A stretch of 64,000 nt of DNA, taken from the NCBI RefSeq assembly GCF_030145145.1, contig NZ_JAQYWD010000001.1:124001-188000 (forward strand). Direction: 5' to 3'. The notes under the pieces are model-generated. The model saw only the letters and a program-made list of their open reading frames with translations. It was not told the DNA's origin and made no database searches. This document shows positions 45,197-54,551 of the stretch, piece by piece. This stretch comes from Desulfobacula sp. (GTDB taxonomy: Bacteria > Desulfobacterota > Desulfobacteria > Desulfobacterales > Desulfobacteraceae). The translations under genes were made by a program, and so were the position numbers. Position 1 is the first letter of the stretch, and each line of letters starts with the position of its first letter.

Positions 45197-46423
45197 ATGA
45201 AAAACAGAGGATATTATGGTAATTATGGCGGGGCCTTCCTGCCTGAAATCCTGGTTGCCACATTTGACGAGCTTGAACAGGCGTTTGAAAATATCAAAAC
45301 CGATCCTGGATTTTGGAATGACTATGAAGCCTTGATGTCGTCGTATTCATGCCGCCCCACCCCCTTGACCTTTGCCGGCAATCTGACCCGGGAGTTTGGT
45401 GGGGCAAAAATTTATATTAAACGGGAAGACCTCAATCATACCGGTGCCCATAAGATCAATAATGTCATGGGCCAGGGCCTTTTGGTTCAGCAGATGGGCA
45501 AGAAACGGGTGATTGCAGAAACCGGGGCAGGCCAGCACGGGGTGGCAACGGCCACCATGGCAGCAAAGTTCGGGTTTGACTGCACCATTTACATGGGGGA
45601 GGTGGATGTGGCAAGACAGCGGCCCAATGTGTTCTGGATGGAGCAGCTGGGTGCCACGGTGGTGCCGGTAAAAACCGGGACAAGAATTTTAAAGGACGCT
45701 ATCAACGAAGCGTTCCGGGACTGGGTAAGCCACATGGACACCACCCATTATGTCCTGGGAACGGCGTGCGGACCCCATCCGTTCCCGGAAATGGTGGCTT
45801 ATTTTCAATCCATTATTGGAACAGAAGCCCGGCAGCAGATCCTTGCCAGGGAAGGGTGCCTTCCCAAACGGGTGTATGCCTGTGTGGGGGGCGGGTCCAA
45901 TGCCATGGGACTGTTCTCCGGGTTCTTGGATGATCCGGTTGAATTGGTGGGGGTTGAGGCTGGCGGCAAGGGCATCACTTCAGGACAGCATGCCTCCCGG
46001 CTGAGTTCAAAAGAGGCGAGCCCCGGCATTGCCCAGGGGTATAAAACCTATTTTCTCCAGGATGATGATGGCCAGATGCGGGAAACCCATTCCATTTCAG
46101 CCGGTTTGGATTATGTCGGGGTATCCCCTATTCTTTCCCATATGCAGGATCAGGGAACCGCCCGATTTGAAAGCGCCACCGATATGGAGGTGGTGGCCGC
46201 CTTGAAACTGACCCTGCGGAAAGAAGGCATTATTCCGGCCCTTGAATCCGCCCATGCCTTTGCCCGGGCTTTTAAGGAAGCACCGTCCCTTTCACCGGAA
46301 GATGCCATTATCATTAACCAGTCCGGCAGGGGGGACAAAGATATTTTTACGGTGGCAGATGCGGTGAATGATCCCAAATGGAAAGAATTTATTATTGGAA
46401 AGGCAGCAGAATACAATGCTTGA
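45197..46423 (+). CDS. trpB: Tryptophan synthase beta chain
   Basis: A 408-residue TrpB1-type enzyme. HTGAHKINN contains the PLP lysine and ETGAGQHGVATA the substrate-binding loop; the C-terminal INQSGRGDKD is also typical. It condenses indole (channelled from TrpA) with serine to make tryptophan. AGGAGTAA precedes the ATG. trpA overlaps its end by 8 bp. The remaining trp genes are not here. Confidence 0.97.
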   Translation: MKNRGYYGNYGGAFLPEILVATFDELEQAFENIKTDPGFWNDYEALMSSYSCRPTPLTFAGNLTREFGGAKIYIKREDLNHTGAHKINNVMGQGLLVQQMGKKRVIAETGAGQHGVATATMAAKFGFDCTIYMGEVDVARQRPNVFWMEQLGATVVPVKTGTRILKDAINEAFRDWVSHMDTTHYVLGTACGPHPFPEMVAYFQSIIGTEARQQILAREGCLPKRVYACVGGGSNAMGLFSGFLDDPVELVGVEAGGKGITSGQHASRLSSKEASPGIAQGYKTYFLQDDDGQMRETHSISAGLDYVGVSPILSHMQDQGTARFESATDMEVVAALKLTLRKEGIIPALESAHAFARAFKEAPSLSPEDAIIINQSGRGDKDIFTVADAVNDPKWKEFIIGKAAEYNA

Positions 46424-47177
46424 AGCATATATAAAAGAACGGCGCAAAAGCCGTGACATCCTTTTGATGACCCATATCGTCATGGGATATCCGTCCTTTG
46501 AAGACTCGTTTGATATCGTCACGCAAATGGTTGAGGCGGGTGTGGATCTAATGGAATTGCAGATTCCTTTTTCAGACCCCATGGCAGACGGCCCGGTAAT
46601 TTTAACCGCCAATCAGAACGCCCTTGAACGCGGATCAACGGTTCAACGCTGTTTTGAGTTTGCCCAGGCCGTATCCACAAGATTTTACATCCCGTTTTTA
46701 TTCATGAGCTATGCCAATATCCTGTATAAATACGGGTTTGATCGATTTTCAGACAAAATGGATCAGGTGAACCTGAAAGGGGCCATTGTCCCCGATCTGC
46801 CGCCGGAAGAGGGCGATGACTATATCCGGGCCATGAAGCGCAACACCCTTGACCCGATTTATATTTTTTCCCCTGAAACCAGTGATGAGCGCCTGGCATA
46901 TGTATCCTCTTTTGCCTCGGGGTTTGTCTATTGCATGGCCCGGAAAGGGGTGACCGGACGAGAGACGGCTTTTTCAGAGGATCTGGCCACTTATCTTTCC
47001 CGGTGCAGACATGCCACCGCCCTTCCCCTGGCCGTGGGCTTCGGTGTAAAGGAAAAGGCGGATGTCGACTATCTGAAAGGCAAGGCAGACATTGCCGTTA
47101 TCGGATCCCAGACCATCCGGATCGTGGAAGAAAACGGCGTGGCAGCAGCCGGGGACTTTATCCACAGTCTCCTATAG
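46416..47177 (+). CDS. trpA: Tryptophan synthase alpha chain
   Basis: About 253 residues. MELQIPFSDPMADGP contains the catalytic Glu and Asp, and FVYCMARKGVTGRET and AVGFGVKEKADV are typical of TrpA, which splits indole-glycerol phosphate to indole. An upstream in-frame ATG (46368) would extend the protein deep into trpB; ATG 46416, overlapping the trpB stop, gives the normal N terminus MLEAYIKE. Its 3' end overlaps the convergent DUF169 gene by 6 bp. Confidence 0.95.
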   Translation: MLEAYIKERRKSRDILLMTHIVMGYPSFEDSFDIVTQMVEAGVDLMELQIPFSDPMADGPVILTANQNALERGSTVQRCFEFAQAVSTRFYIPFLFMSYANILYKYGFDRFSDKMDQVNLKGAIVPDLPPEEGDDYIRAMKRNTLDPIYIFSPETSDERLAYVSSFASGFVYCMARKGVTGRETAFSEDLATYLSRCRHATALPLAVGFGVKEKADVDYLKGKADIAVIGSQTIRIVEENGVAAAGDFIHSLL

Positions 47178-48005
47178 TTCTTTCCATGCCTTTTTGCTTT
47201 TGTTGATCTTTTTATGGACGGTTTCCCAGGTTTTGGTCATGAGAAACGAGTCTTTATACCGGTCCAGCATCTGGGTGAACATGTTGAAAGGAACCGTAAA
47301 TGACAGTTCATCCGGCTTGAAAAATTTCCTGGCGGAGGGATCCCATCCTCCGACAACAGCCCTGTTTTGACCTTTTTGAAGATAATGCAGGGGCCAGACC
47401 GCCAAACTGCCGCAGGCAGCACTCCAGGGGGATGCCACAACCTCGGGATCATTGGTAACAAATGCCGCCAGCTGGTGAAGGCCGTTCAAAGATTCCGGGC
47501 GGGTGAAAAAAGAAACCAGTATCGGGGTTTCGGTTTCTGAAAATTGGCTGATGGGTTTAAACACACAGAATTCTTTTGCCGCGGGAACCGGATCAACATA
47601 TTCAAAAATTTTTCTTAAGTTATCCGGGGAATCACAATAATGTTCCCCTTCCATCCTGCCGGGGATTCCACTGGACACATAGTGAATAATGGTTTCCGTC
47701 TGGGGTTTGTTGAACCCCAGCCAGAAGGATCCACCCGGGCATCCAAATTGCGTTGAAGAAAAATAAGCGCAGGTTTTCTTTTTTCGGGCCAGCCAGATAT
47801 TGCCGATCACACAGGAAAACTGACCAAATACCTCGGGCCAGTTGATCTCATTTTTTTCTTCTTTTTCCCGGGTGGGCAGATCCATGGGTTTGGGGGAGTA
47901 TCCGTTTTCGGGCTGGGTGTCAGTGAAAAACATGCCCATGGGTTCTTCAGTCATCCCTAAAATATTTAAAAAATCAGGAACAGCGGAATTGATTTGATGG
48001 TCCAT
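47172..48005 (-). CDS. DUF169 family protein
   Basis: A 277-residue soluble protein. CPGGSFWLGFNKPQ, YVSSGIPGRMEGEHYCDSP and LVSFFTRPESLNGL match DUF169, a family common in anaerobic bacteria and methanogens without assigned activity. Several cysteines are spread through the chain. AAAGGAGG seven bases before the ATG marks the start. It is on the opposite strand to its neighbours. Confidence 0.82.
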   Translation of the reverse strand: MDHQINSAVPDFLNILGMTEEPMGMFFTDTQPENGYSPKPMDLPTREKEEKNEINWPEVFGQFSCVIGNIWLARKKKTCAYFSSTQFGCPGGSFWLGFNKPQTETIIHYVSSGIPGRMEGEHYCDSPDNLRKIFEYVDPVPAAKEFCVFKPISQFSETETPILVSFFTRPESLNGLHQLAAFVTNDPEVVASPWSAACGSLAVWPLHYLQKGQNRAVVGGWDPSARKFFKPDELSFTVPFNMFTQMLDRYKDSFLMTKTWETVHKKINKSKKAWKEL

Positions 48006-48171
48006 GATCCCTCCTTTAATCGGTTGAGTAGATGGTGCGTTTATTTATTTTGTAATTGAAATTCAAACGGAAAGCAATGAAGAAAAGGATTAATAAAACC
48101 CTGAACTTTTGGTATAAGGAATTTCTAACAATAACAAACGCTATTAACATTTTACAGGAGATAACAATTCT

Positions 48172-48828
48172 ATGACTTTTGCAGACCTTAAAACCCCGGC
48201 AGGCGTTTTCCTGGTATCCGTTGTTTTTCTTTTTTTGTCAGGGTGCAGCACAGCCTATTATAAGGCCATGGAAAAAATCGGCAAAGAAAAAAGGCATATT
48301 TTGATTGATAATGTTGAAGATGTCCAGGAAAGCCAGACAAAAGCCCAGGAAGAGTTTACCGATGCATTAACACGGATTAAAGAACTCTATGCCTTTGACG
48401 GTGGAGAGCTGGAAACCTTTTATGATCGGATAAAAGACAGTTATGAAGCGTGTGATTCCCGGGCAGATCAGATTGAAGGGCGAATCAATGATGTCAAACA
48501 GGTGGCCAAAGATCTGTTTGCGGAATGGGAAGCCGAGATCACCCAGATCAATGACGTCAAGCTGAAAAACAGCAGTAAACGATCGCTCCGGGATGCAAAA
48601 ATAAAGTATCAGAAGCTTGAAACGGTGATGAATACCTCCACCAGGGGGATGGTGCCGGTCCTGGCCAAACTCAAGGATTATGTCCTGTATCTCAAACATA
48701 ACCTGAATGCCAAGGCCGTGGGATCTTTAAGCGGCGAAGTGGTCTCCATTGAAAAGGATGTGGCAGACCTGATCAAGGATATGAACGCCTCCATAAAAGA
48801 AGCGGCACAATTTATTAAAAATTTTTAA
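48172..48828 (+). CDS. DUF2959 family lipoprotein
   Basis: A 218-residue exported protein. The signal peptide ends in the lipobox LFLSGC, followed by a long helical, probably coiled-coil chain (about 40-215) typical of DUF2959: TAYYKAMEKIGKEKRHIL near its start and LVYLKHNLNA-like segments later. Likely anchored to the outer membrane; function unknown. ACAGGAG precedes the ATG. mtnA follows after 14 bp. Confidence 0.85.
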   Translation: MTFADLKTPAGVFLVSVVFLFLSGCSTAYYKAMEKIGKEKRHILIDNVEDVQESQTKAQEEFTDALTRIKELYAFDGGELETFYDRIKDSYEACDSRADQIEGRINDVKQVAKDLFAEWEAEITQINDVKLKNSSKRSLRDAKIKYQKLETVMNTSTRGMVPVLAKLKDYVLYLKHNLNAKAVGSLSGEVVSIEKDVADLIKDMNASIKEAAQFIKNF

Positions 48829-48842
48829 GGGAGAACCGGAAA

Positions 48843-49949
48843 ATGAAGGTGGATGGAAAAGAGATGAGGCCGATCTGGTTTGACAGGACATCTGAAACGG
48901 TTCAGGTCATTGACCAGCGGTTTCTTCCCCACGAATTGATCATAAAAGACTTAACCACCGTGGATGACACCATTTATGCCATTAAGGAAATGGTGGTCCG
49001 GGGGGCACCTTTGATTGGGGCAACCGGGGCCCTGGGGGTTTATATCAGCCTGGTGCAGGCGAATAACAAGGGCGCAGATACCGACTACATGGTGTCGGAA
49101 TGCAAACGGCTTAAGGATGCCAGACCCACGGCCATGAACCTGTTCTGGGGGGTTGACAGGGTGATGTCCGCCGCATTATCCCGGGACACCCCTGGGGCTA
49201 GAATCACCGCCGCCCTTGATGAGGCCCTGGTAATTGTGGAGGAAGAGGCGGTCAATTGCCGGCAAATTGGTGAGTATGGCCTGCCCATTATTGAAGAAAT
49301 CAGTTACAGGAAAAAAGGGGAACCCGTCAATATCCTGACCCATTGCAATGCCGGCTGGCTGGCCTGTATTGAATATGGTACAGCCACAGCGCCCATTTAT
49401 ACGGCATTTGATCGGGATATCAATGTTCATGTCTGGGTGGATGAGACACGACCGTTAAACCAGGGTTCCCGCCTTACGGCATGGGAATTGGGCAAACATG
49501 GGGTGAATCATACGGTGATCACGGATAATGCCGGGGGACATATCATGCAGCATGGCCTGGTGGACCTTGTCATTGTGGGAACCGACAGAACCACCCGGTC
49601 CGGAGATGTGGCCAATAAAATTGGTACCTATTTAAAGGCCCTTGCCGCCCGGGACAATCACATCCCTTTTTATGTGGCACTGCCGTCAAGCACCTTTGAC
49701 TGGGACATAACAGATGGGATTGCCGATATTCCCATAGAAGAAAGAGATCCGGACGAAATCCGGTATGTGCAGGGTCTTTGCAACGGAAAGGTGGACCGCG
49801 TGCTGGTGCCTCCGGAGGACAGCCCGGCAGCCAATCATGCCTTTGATGTGACCCCGGCACGGCTGGTCACCGGCTTTATTACGGAACGGGGCGTGTGCGG
49901 GGCAACTGAACAGGACATCCTGAACCTGTTTCCAGACAAGAAGAATTGA
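48843..49949 (+). CDS. mtnA: S-methyl-5-thioribose-1-phosphate isomerase
   Basis: A 368-residue enzyme. VVRGAPLIGATGALG, THCNAGWLA (catalytic Cys), VDETRPLNQGSRLTAWEL and VGTDRTTRSGDVANKIGT (catalytic Asp) are the family signatures. It converts methylthioribose-1-phosphate to the ribulose form in recycling of methylthioadenosine. No other methionine-salvage gene is adjacent, so it may serve an anaerobic MTA shunt. AAGGGAGAA precedes the ATG. Confidence 0.96.
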   Translation: MKVDGKEMRPIWFDRTSETVQVIDQRFLPHELIIKDLTTVDDTIYAIKEMVVRGAPLIGATGALGVYISLVQANNKGADTDYMVSECKRLKDARPTAMNLFWGVDRVMSAALSRDTPGARITAALDEALVIVEEEAVNCRQIGEYGLPIIEEISYRKKGEPVNILTHCNAGWLACIEYGTATAPIYTAFDRDINVHVWVDETRPLNQGSRLTAWELGKHGVNHTVITDNAGGHIMQHGLVDLVIVGTDRTTRSGDVANKIGTYLKALAARDNHIPFYVALPSSTFDWDITDGIADIPIEERDPDEIRYVQGLCNGKVDRVLVPPEDSPAANHAFDVTPARLVTGFITERGVCGATEQDILNLFPDKKN

Positions 49950-50047
49950 TGGGATCTCTTTTTTTAACAAGATCTTGACAAGGCAGTGAAAAAAAGTTCA
50001 CATTGTCCTCTGATATTAACCATTAAGAACGAGACAAGAAAGCGCTT

Positions 50048-50518
50048 ATGCTCACAGATTTAGAAAAAAAAATTATTGCTCTGCTGCAAACCGATATCCC
50101 GGTTGTTAAGCGCCCTTTCCTGGAAATGGCGCAACAGATCGGTATCTCCGAAGACCAATTTTTAAGTGTTTTAAAGACTCTCAATGACCGAGGAATGATC
50201 CGGCGGTTTGGTGCCACATTGAAACATCAGAAATCCGGGTTTAAGGCCAATGCCATGGTTGCCTGGCGAGTAGATGAAGAAAAGGTAGAAAAAACAGGGA
50301 ATATCATGGCCACGTTTCAGGAGATCACCCATTGTTACAGAAGAAATCCAGCCCCGGGCTGGAAATATAACCTGTATACCATGGTCCATGCAGCGGATGA
50401 AGACGAATGTCATGCCCTTGTTAAGAGAATTTCCCGGGCCGTGGGAGAAGACGACTATGAACTTCTGTTCAGCCGGGAAGAGCTTAAAAAAACCTCCATG
50501 ACCTATTTTGAAGACTGA
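50048..50518 (+). CDS. ahbB: Siroheme decarboxylase-like protein (AhbB type)
   Basis: A 156-residue Lrp/AsnC-fold protein. IRRFGATLKHQKSGFKANAM, THCYRRNPAPGWKYNLYTM and the LFSREELKKTSMTYF tail match the AhbA/AhbB siroheme decarboxylases rather than true DNA-binding Lrp. AhbA and AhbB together turn siroheme into didecarboxysiroheme on the alternative heme route used by sulfate reducers. Only one subunit is here. The radical-SAM gene overlaps its end by 11 bp. Confidence 0.8.
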   Translation: MLTDLEKKIIALLQTDIPVVKRPFLEMAQQIGISEDQFLSVLKTLNDRGMIRRFGATLKHQKSGFKANAMVAWRVDEEKVEKTGNIMATFQEITHCYRRNPAPGWKYNLYTMVHAADEDECHALVKRISRAVGEDDYELLFSREELKKTSMTYFED

Positions 50519-51854
50519 TTCACCCCACGTTCTGTGCATCAATCCCTGGATCCATGATTTTGCCGCCTTTGATTTCTGGGCAAAGCCCCTGGGGCTTTTG
50601 ACCATTGCCGGTATCCTCCGTGAGAAAGGGGTCAGGGTCAGTTTCATGGATTGTCTGGACCGGTTTCATCCAAAGGCCTCGCCCCCCATTAAAGTGCTTT
50701 GGGACGGCCGGGGGCCGTTTCGCAAGACAGAGATTGATTTGCCCAGGGGACTTGAAAACATCGGCAAAACCTATTCCCGCTATGGCATAGACCCCCAGTG
50801 GTTTACAGCCGATCTGCAACACATGGAAAAACCGGATCTGATTTTTGTCACCTCGTTGATGACCTATTGGGCTACCGGTGTCAAGGAGACCATCGAACGG
50901 GTCAAATCGGTTTATCCGGATGTGCCCCTGGTCTTGGGGGGGATTTATGCCAGCCTCTGTTATGACCATGCCATTAAAGAGACAAAGGCCGACCGGGTGA
51001 TAAAAGGTGCTGGTGAACATCAATTGAAAGACATCCTCCAGGCATATACCGGGTTTGAACTGGCGGACAGCCCATTGTTTGATGTGCCGGGAAATTTAGA
51101 TGCATTGCCCTTTCCTGCCCTGGATCTCCAGACCAAACTGGTCTATGCGCCGATATTAACCTCCCGGGGGTGTCCGTTCAGCTGCGAATACTGTGCTTCC
51201 TCATACCTGGAACCCACCTTTCGGCAACGATCGCCTGAAATTGTGTTCAAAGAAATCGTGCACTGGCATCAAAATTTCCAGGTTAAAAATTTTGCCTTTT
51301 ACGATGATGCCCTGCTGGTGAATGCCGGGCAGTATGCCTTTCCCTTGTTTGAAAGAATTATTGATTCAAAAATGGACCTCTGGTTTCATACCCCCAATGC
51401 GCTCCATATCCGGGCCATTACACGCCAGGCGGCAGAGTTGATGTTCCAGGCCGGGTTTAAAACCATCCGCCTGGGACTTGAAACCGCTGATTTCTCCAGG
51501 GAAAGACGGCATGACGGCAAAGTGGCGGAAAATGAATTCTTTAATGCCATTGACCATCTCAAAGTGGCCGGGTTTGAGAAACAACAGATCGGGGCCTATT
51601 TGTTATGCGGATTACCCGGACAAAACCTGGACGAAGTTGAAACCTCCATGCAGGTGGTCAAACAAAGCGGGATACTGCCTGTTCTTGCCTATTACACACC
51701 GATTCCCCACACCCCCATGTGGGAGGATGCGGTTACTCATTCAAAATTCGATATCCTTCAACATCCCGTATTTACAAACAATACCCTCTTTCCCTGTATC
51801 CGTTCAAATACGGATTTAAAGCGGATTTCACAATTGAAAAATTTGAAGATTTAA
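50508..51854 (+). CDS. B12-binding-domain radical-SAM protein
   Basis: A 448-residue protein with an N-terminal cobalamin-binding-like Rossmann region (about 1-150; LVLGGIYASLCYDHA) and a radical-SAM core with the cluster cysteines in TSRGCPFSCEYCASSYLEP. It is coupled to the AhbB-like gene by an 11-bp overlap. Its sequence does not look like AhbC or AhbD, so its reaction is unknown; a tetrapyrrole or lipid substrate is conceivable. Confidence 0.85.
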   Translation: MKTDSPHVLCINPWIHDFAAFDFWAKPLGLLTIAGILREKGVRVSFMDCLDRFHPKASPPIKVLWDGRGPFRKTEIDLPRGLENIGKTYSRYGIDPQWFTADLQHMEKPDLIFVTSLMTYWATGVKETIERVKSVYPDVPLVLGGIYASLCYDHAIKETKADRVIKGAGEHQLKDILQAYTGFELADSPLFDVPGNLDALPFPALDLQTKLVYAPILTSRGCPFSCEYCASSYLEPTFRQRSPEIVFKEIVHWHQNFQVKNFAFYDDALLVNAGQYAFPLFERIIDSKMDLWFHTPNALHIRAITRQAAELMFQAGFKTIRLGLETADFSRERRHDGKVAENEFFNAIDHLKVAGFEKQQIGAYLLCGLPGQNLDEVETSMQVVKQSGILPVLAYYTPIPHTPMWEDAVTHSKFDILQHPVFTNNTLFPCIRSNTDLKRISQLKNLKI

Positions 51855-51936
51855 TATATAACCCTCTTGGTTTGTGAAGATTTTGTTAGAGATTTGTTAG
51901 CGCAATATGAGCGACAAGTGAAAAAGAGGAAAAAAA

Positions 51937-53610
51937 TTGGATATATTCGGCATAATAATTCAAACCCTTGGTGGACTGGGGCTCTTCATTCTGGGAATGA
52001 AAATGATGACCGAAGGCCTTCAAGCCACAGCAGGGCAGAAAATCAGACGGATTCTCGAAGCCATCTCCTCGAACAGATTTATGGGATGTGCCACCGGTGC
52101 CGGTGTGACGGCAATGATTCAATCTTCATCCGCCACCACCGTTATGCTCATCGGGTTTGCCACGGCCGGCATCATCTCTCTGGAGCAGGCTGTTGGCGTG
52201 GTCATTGGGGCAAATATCGGGACCACCATTACCGGGCAAATGATCGCGTTTAAGCTGACTGCCGCCGCATTGCCTGCCATTGCGCTGGGCGTAGTTTTAA
52301 AATATTTTTCAAAAAAAAGAAACTACAGGCGGATTGGGGATATTATTCTGGGGTTTGGGTTGCTTTTTTATGGTATGACCGTCATGAAAAATGGTCTGGC
52401 ACCCATAAAATCTGACCCCCAGTTTATTGAATTTTTTACCACCTTTCGTACCGACAATCTCGGTGGTATTCTGCTGTGTGTGTTGATGGGTACTGTTCTG
52501 ACGGTAGCCGTTCAGTCTTCTTCTGCTACGGTGGGTTTGACAATGACGCTGGCAACATCCGGGCTTTTAACATATCCCACAGCCCTTGCCCTTGTTCTTG
52601 GTGAAAATATCGGAACCACTGTGACAGCGCAATTATCCACCATCGGCTCAAACAATATTGAGGCCCATCGCACGGCAAACGCACATACGATTTTTAATGT
52701 CATTGGTGTCGGGATTATCTTGATGATTTTTCCGTGGTTTGTTGATATGGTGCAGATACTGACGTTAAAATTAGGTGCCGGAGCGTTAACCCATACCGTG
52801 GATGGCGAATATGTCAATGTTTCACGGTATATTGCCAATGGGCATACGATTTTTAATGTGATCAACGCCTTGGTCTTTCTGATTTTTCTTCCCAAGCTGG
52901 TTCAACTGACCATTTTATTATCACCGAAACCGTCATTGTCAAAAGAAAGATACAAACTGCCTGAATTTGATTCGGGGTTCATTGACTCACCGATTGGTGC
53001 CCTTGCCAAGGTGAAAGGTGAAATCATAAAAATGCTGGAATTTACCCACATGAATTTAAAAAAGACCTCCATCTGCCTGAAGGTAAGGGACGATGATATC
53101 CTTGGGGAAAGGGAGGCCATTGAAGACCATCTGGATGAGTCCCAGAAAGTGATTATCCGATATCTGACCACCATTTACCAGGGGGAAGTCAACGAGCCCG
53201 AGGCCAAGGAAATATCCGAATATATGAGAATCACCAACAATATTGAACGACTGGGCGATTCCATGGAAAATGTATCGAAAATACTTGAACGGATATATGA
53301 CAATGATTTTGTGTTCAGCGAACAGGCCAAACAAGATCTTGTGACGATTTCAGAGCAGGTGGATATCTTTTTAGGGTTAATCCTTGACGAATTCCAGGAG
53401 AAATCCGATGGATTTTATCAAAAAGCATTGGCCAAAGAAGATTTGATTGACCATATGCGTGAAAATATGAGATACCAGCATATAGAAAGATTAAGGGCAG
53501 GCGACTGCTCAGTGGATGTTGGTGTTTTTTTTATTGCCCTTGTCTCAAATTATGAAAAAATGGGAGACTATTGTTTTAACATTGCCACTGGTGTGAACAG
53601 AATTATTTAA
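51937..53610 (+). CDS. Na/phosphate cotransporter family protein with PhoU-like C-terminus
   Basis: A 557-residue membrane protein. The two inverted repeats of the family are seen as GAGVTAMIQSSSATTVMLIGF and TVAVQSSSATVGLTMTLATS, both with QSSSA. About nine membrane helices fill residues 1-330 and a helical PhoU-like domain follows (about 350-557). It probably imports phosphate or a similar anion with sodium. The TTG start has GAGGAAAA just upstream; no ATG gives the conserved MDIFGIIIQTLGGLGLF N terminus. Confidence 0.88.
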   Translation: MDIFGIIIQTLGGLGLFILGMKMMTEGLQATAGQKIRRILEAISSNRFMGCATGAGVTAMIQSSSATTVMLIGFATAGIISLEQAVGVVIGANIGTTITGQMIAFKLTAAALPAIALGVVLKYFSKKRNYRRIGDIILGFGLLFYGMTVMKNGLAPIKSDPQFIEFFTTFRTDNLGGILLCVLMGTVLTVAVQSSSATVGLTMTLATSGLLTYPTALALVLGENIGTTVTAQLSTIGSNNIEAHRTANAHTIFNVIGVGIILMIFPWFVDMVQILTLKLGAGALTHTVDGEYVNVSRYIANGHTIFNVINALVFLIFLPKLVQLTILLSPKPSLSKERYKLPEFDSGFIDSPIGALAKVKGEIIKMLEFTHMNLKKTSICLKVRDDDILGEREAIEDHLDESQKVIIRYLTTIYQGEVNEPEAKEISEYMRITNNIERLGDSMENVSKILERIYDNDFVFSEQAKQDLVTISEQVDIFLGLILDEFQEKSDGFYQKALAKEDLIDHMRENMRYQHIERLRAGDCSVDVGVFFIALVSNYEKMGDYCFNIATGVNRII

Positions 53611-53612
53611 CA

Positions 53613-54044
53613 ATGATAATATTTGATCTTGAATGTCTAAATGGTCATACGTTTGAAGGATGGTTCGAAGACAAAAAAGATCTGGAAACACAGCAGGCCC
53701 AGGGTATTTTAACCTGTCCTGTTTGTAATACCGCATCTGTTGTCCAGAAACTTCATCCCATTGCCATTAAAAAATCTTCCCCGACAACCACCCACAAAGC
53801 CCTGCAGGCTAGGCAGGAAGCCATAACGGAATTGAGTGAAAAAGTGGTGGATTATGTTGAAAAAAATTTTGAAGACGTGGGCAATGATTTTACAAAGGAA
53901 GCCTTGAAAATGCATTATGGGGCGGAAGAATACAGGAATATCAAAGGCACCACAACCAAAGAAGACGATAAGGTTCTGGCCAAAGAAGGGGTGCCTGTTT
54001 TCAGGATTCCCATGGCCAAAAACCCAAAAGATGATTTGAATTAA
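53613..54044 (+). CDS. DUF1178 family protein
   Basis: A 143-residue protein. MIIFDLECLNGHTFEGWFED and CPVCNTASVVQKLHP (a zinc-ribbon-like CxxC pair) match DUF1178. The C terminus (YGAEEYRNIKGTTTKEDDKVL) is also typical. Function unknown. It begins 2 bp after the transporter's stop. Confidence 0.82.
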   Translation: MIIFDLECLNGHTFEGWFEDKKDLETQQAQGILTCPVCNTASVVQKLHPIAIKKSSPTTTHKALQARQEAITELSEKVVDYVEKNFEDVGNDFTKEALKMHYGAEEYRNIKGTTTKEDDKVLAKEGVPVFRIPMAKNPKDDLN

Positions 54045-54053
54045 AACCCCAAA

Positions 54054-54076
54054 CCCCGGGTTTTTTAAGCCCGGGG
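54054..54076 (+). terminator. Small hairpin after the DUF1178 gene
   Basis: CCCCGGG (54054-54060) and CCCGGGG (54070-54076) around a 9-base loop that is mostly T. No T-run follows, so this is a weak terminator at best. Confidence 0.35.
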
Positions 54077-54127
54077 CGTGAGCGTAACCACTCGATGGTC
54101 ACAGGCCATCCGGAACCAGGAAATAAA

Positions 54128-54538
54128 ATGATACAAAAAAAATTTGACTTTTGGCAGGACCATTCACTGAATTACCTGGAAATGGCCCTTTCCACGGACA
54201 AGCAGGAAAGACTGCAAAACCCGGACGGATATGGAAAACGAAACGGTGATTGCGGAGATATGGTTGAATTTTTCCTCATCATAAAAAACAATATCATTGA
54301 AAGGGCTGCATACAATATTGACGGGTGCATGAATACCAATGCCAGCGCCGCAACCATTGCAAGCCGGGCGGAAGGCCTGGACATTGAAGCTGCCTGGAAA
54401 TTAAATGATCAACGTATTATTGAGTTTCTGGGAACCATTCCAAAAGATCACTATCACTGCGCTGAGCTGGCAGTGGGGGCTTTTTACCTGGCCCTTTCCG
54501 ATTATGAAAAGAAAAAAAAGATGGGGTGGCGGCGATAA
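54128..54538 (+). CDS. NifU/IscU-like iron-sulfur scaffold protein
   Basis: About 136 residues. GDCGDMVEFFLIIKN, DGCMNTNASAATIASR and HYHCAELAVGAFY give the three conserved cysteines of the IscU/NifU N-terminal scaffold that builds Fe-S clusters. It is isolated from any cysteine desulfurase gene. An upstream in-frame GTG-type start (54095) is less likely than ATG 54128, which has CAGGAAA upstream. Confidence 0.85.
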   Translation: MIQKKFDFWQDHSLNYLEMALSTDKQERLQNPDGYGKRNGDCGDMVEFFLIIKNNIIERAAYNIDGCMNTNASAATIASRAEGLDIEAAWKLNDQRIIEFLGTIPKDHYHCAELAVGAFYLALSDYEKKKKMGWRR

Positions 54539-54551
54539 TCCAACACCTCCA

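Noticed and set aside
49986-50001. GTGAA-AAAAAG-TTCAC dyad as a CRP/FNR-type site upstream of the AhbB-like gene
   Set aside because: Half-site spacing is two bases too long for the TGTGA-N6-TCACA pattern and the sequence is A-rich enough to occur by chance.
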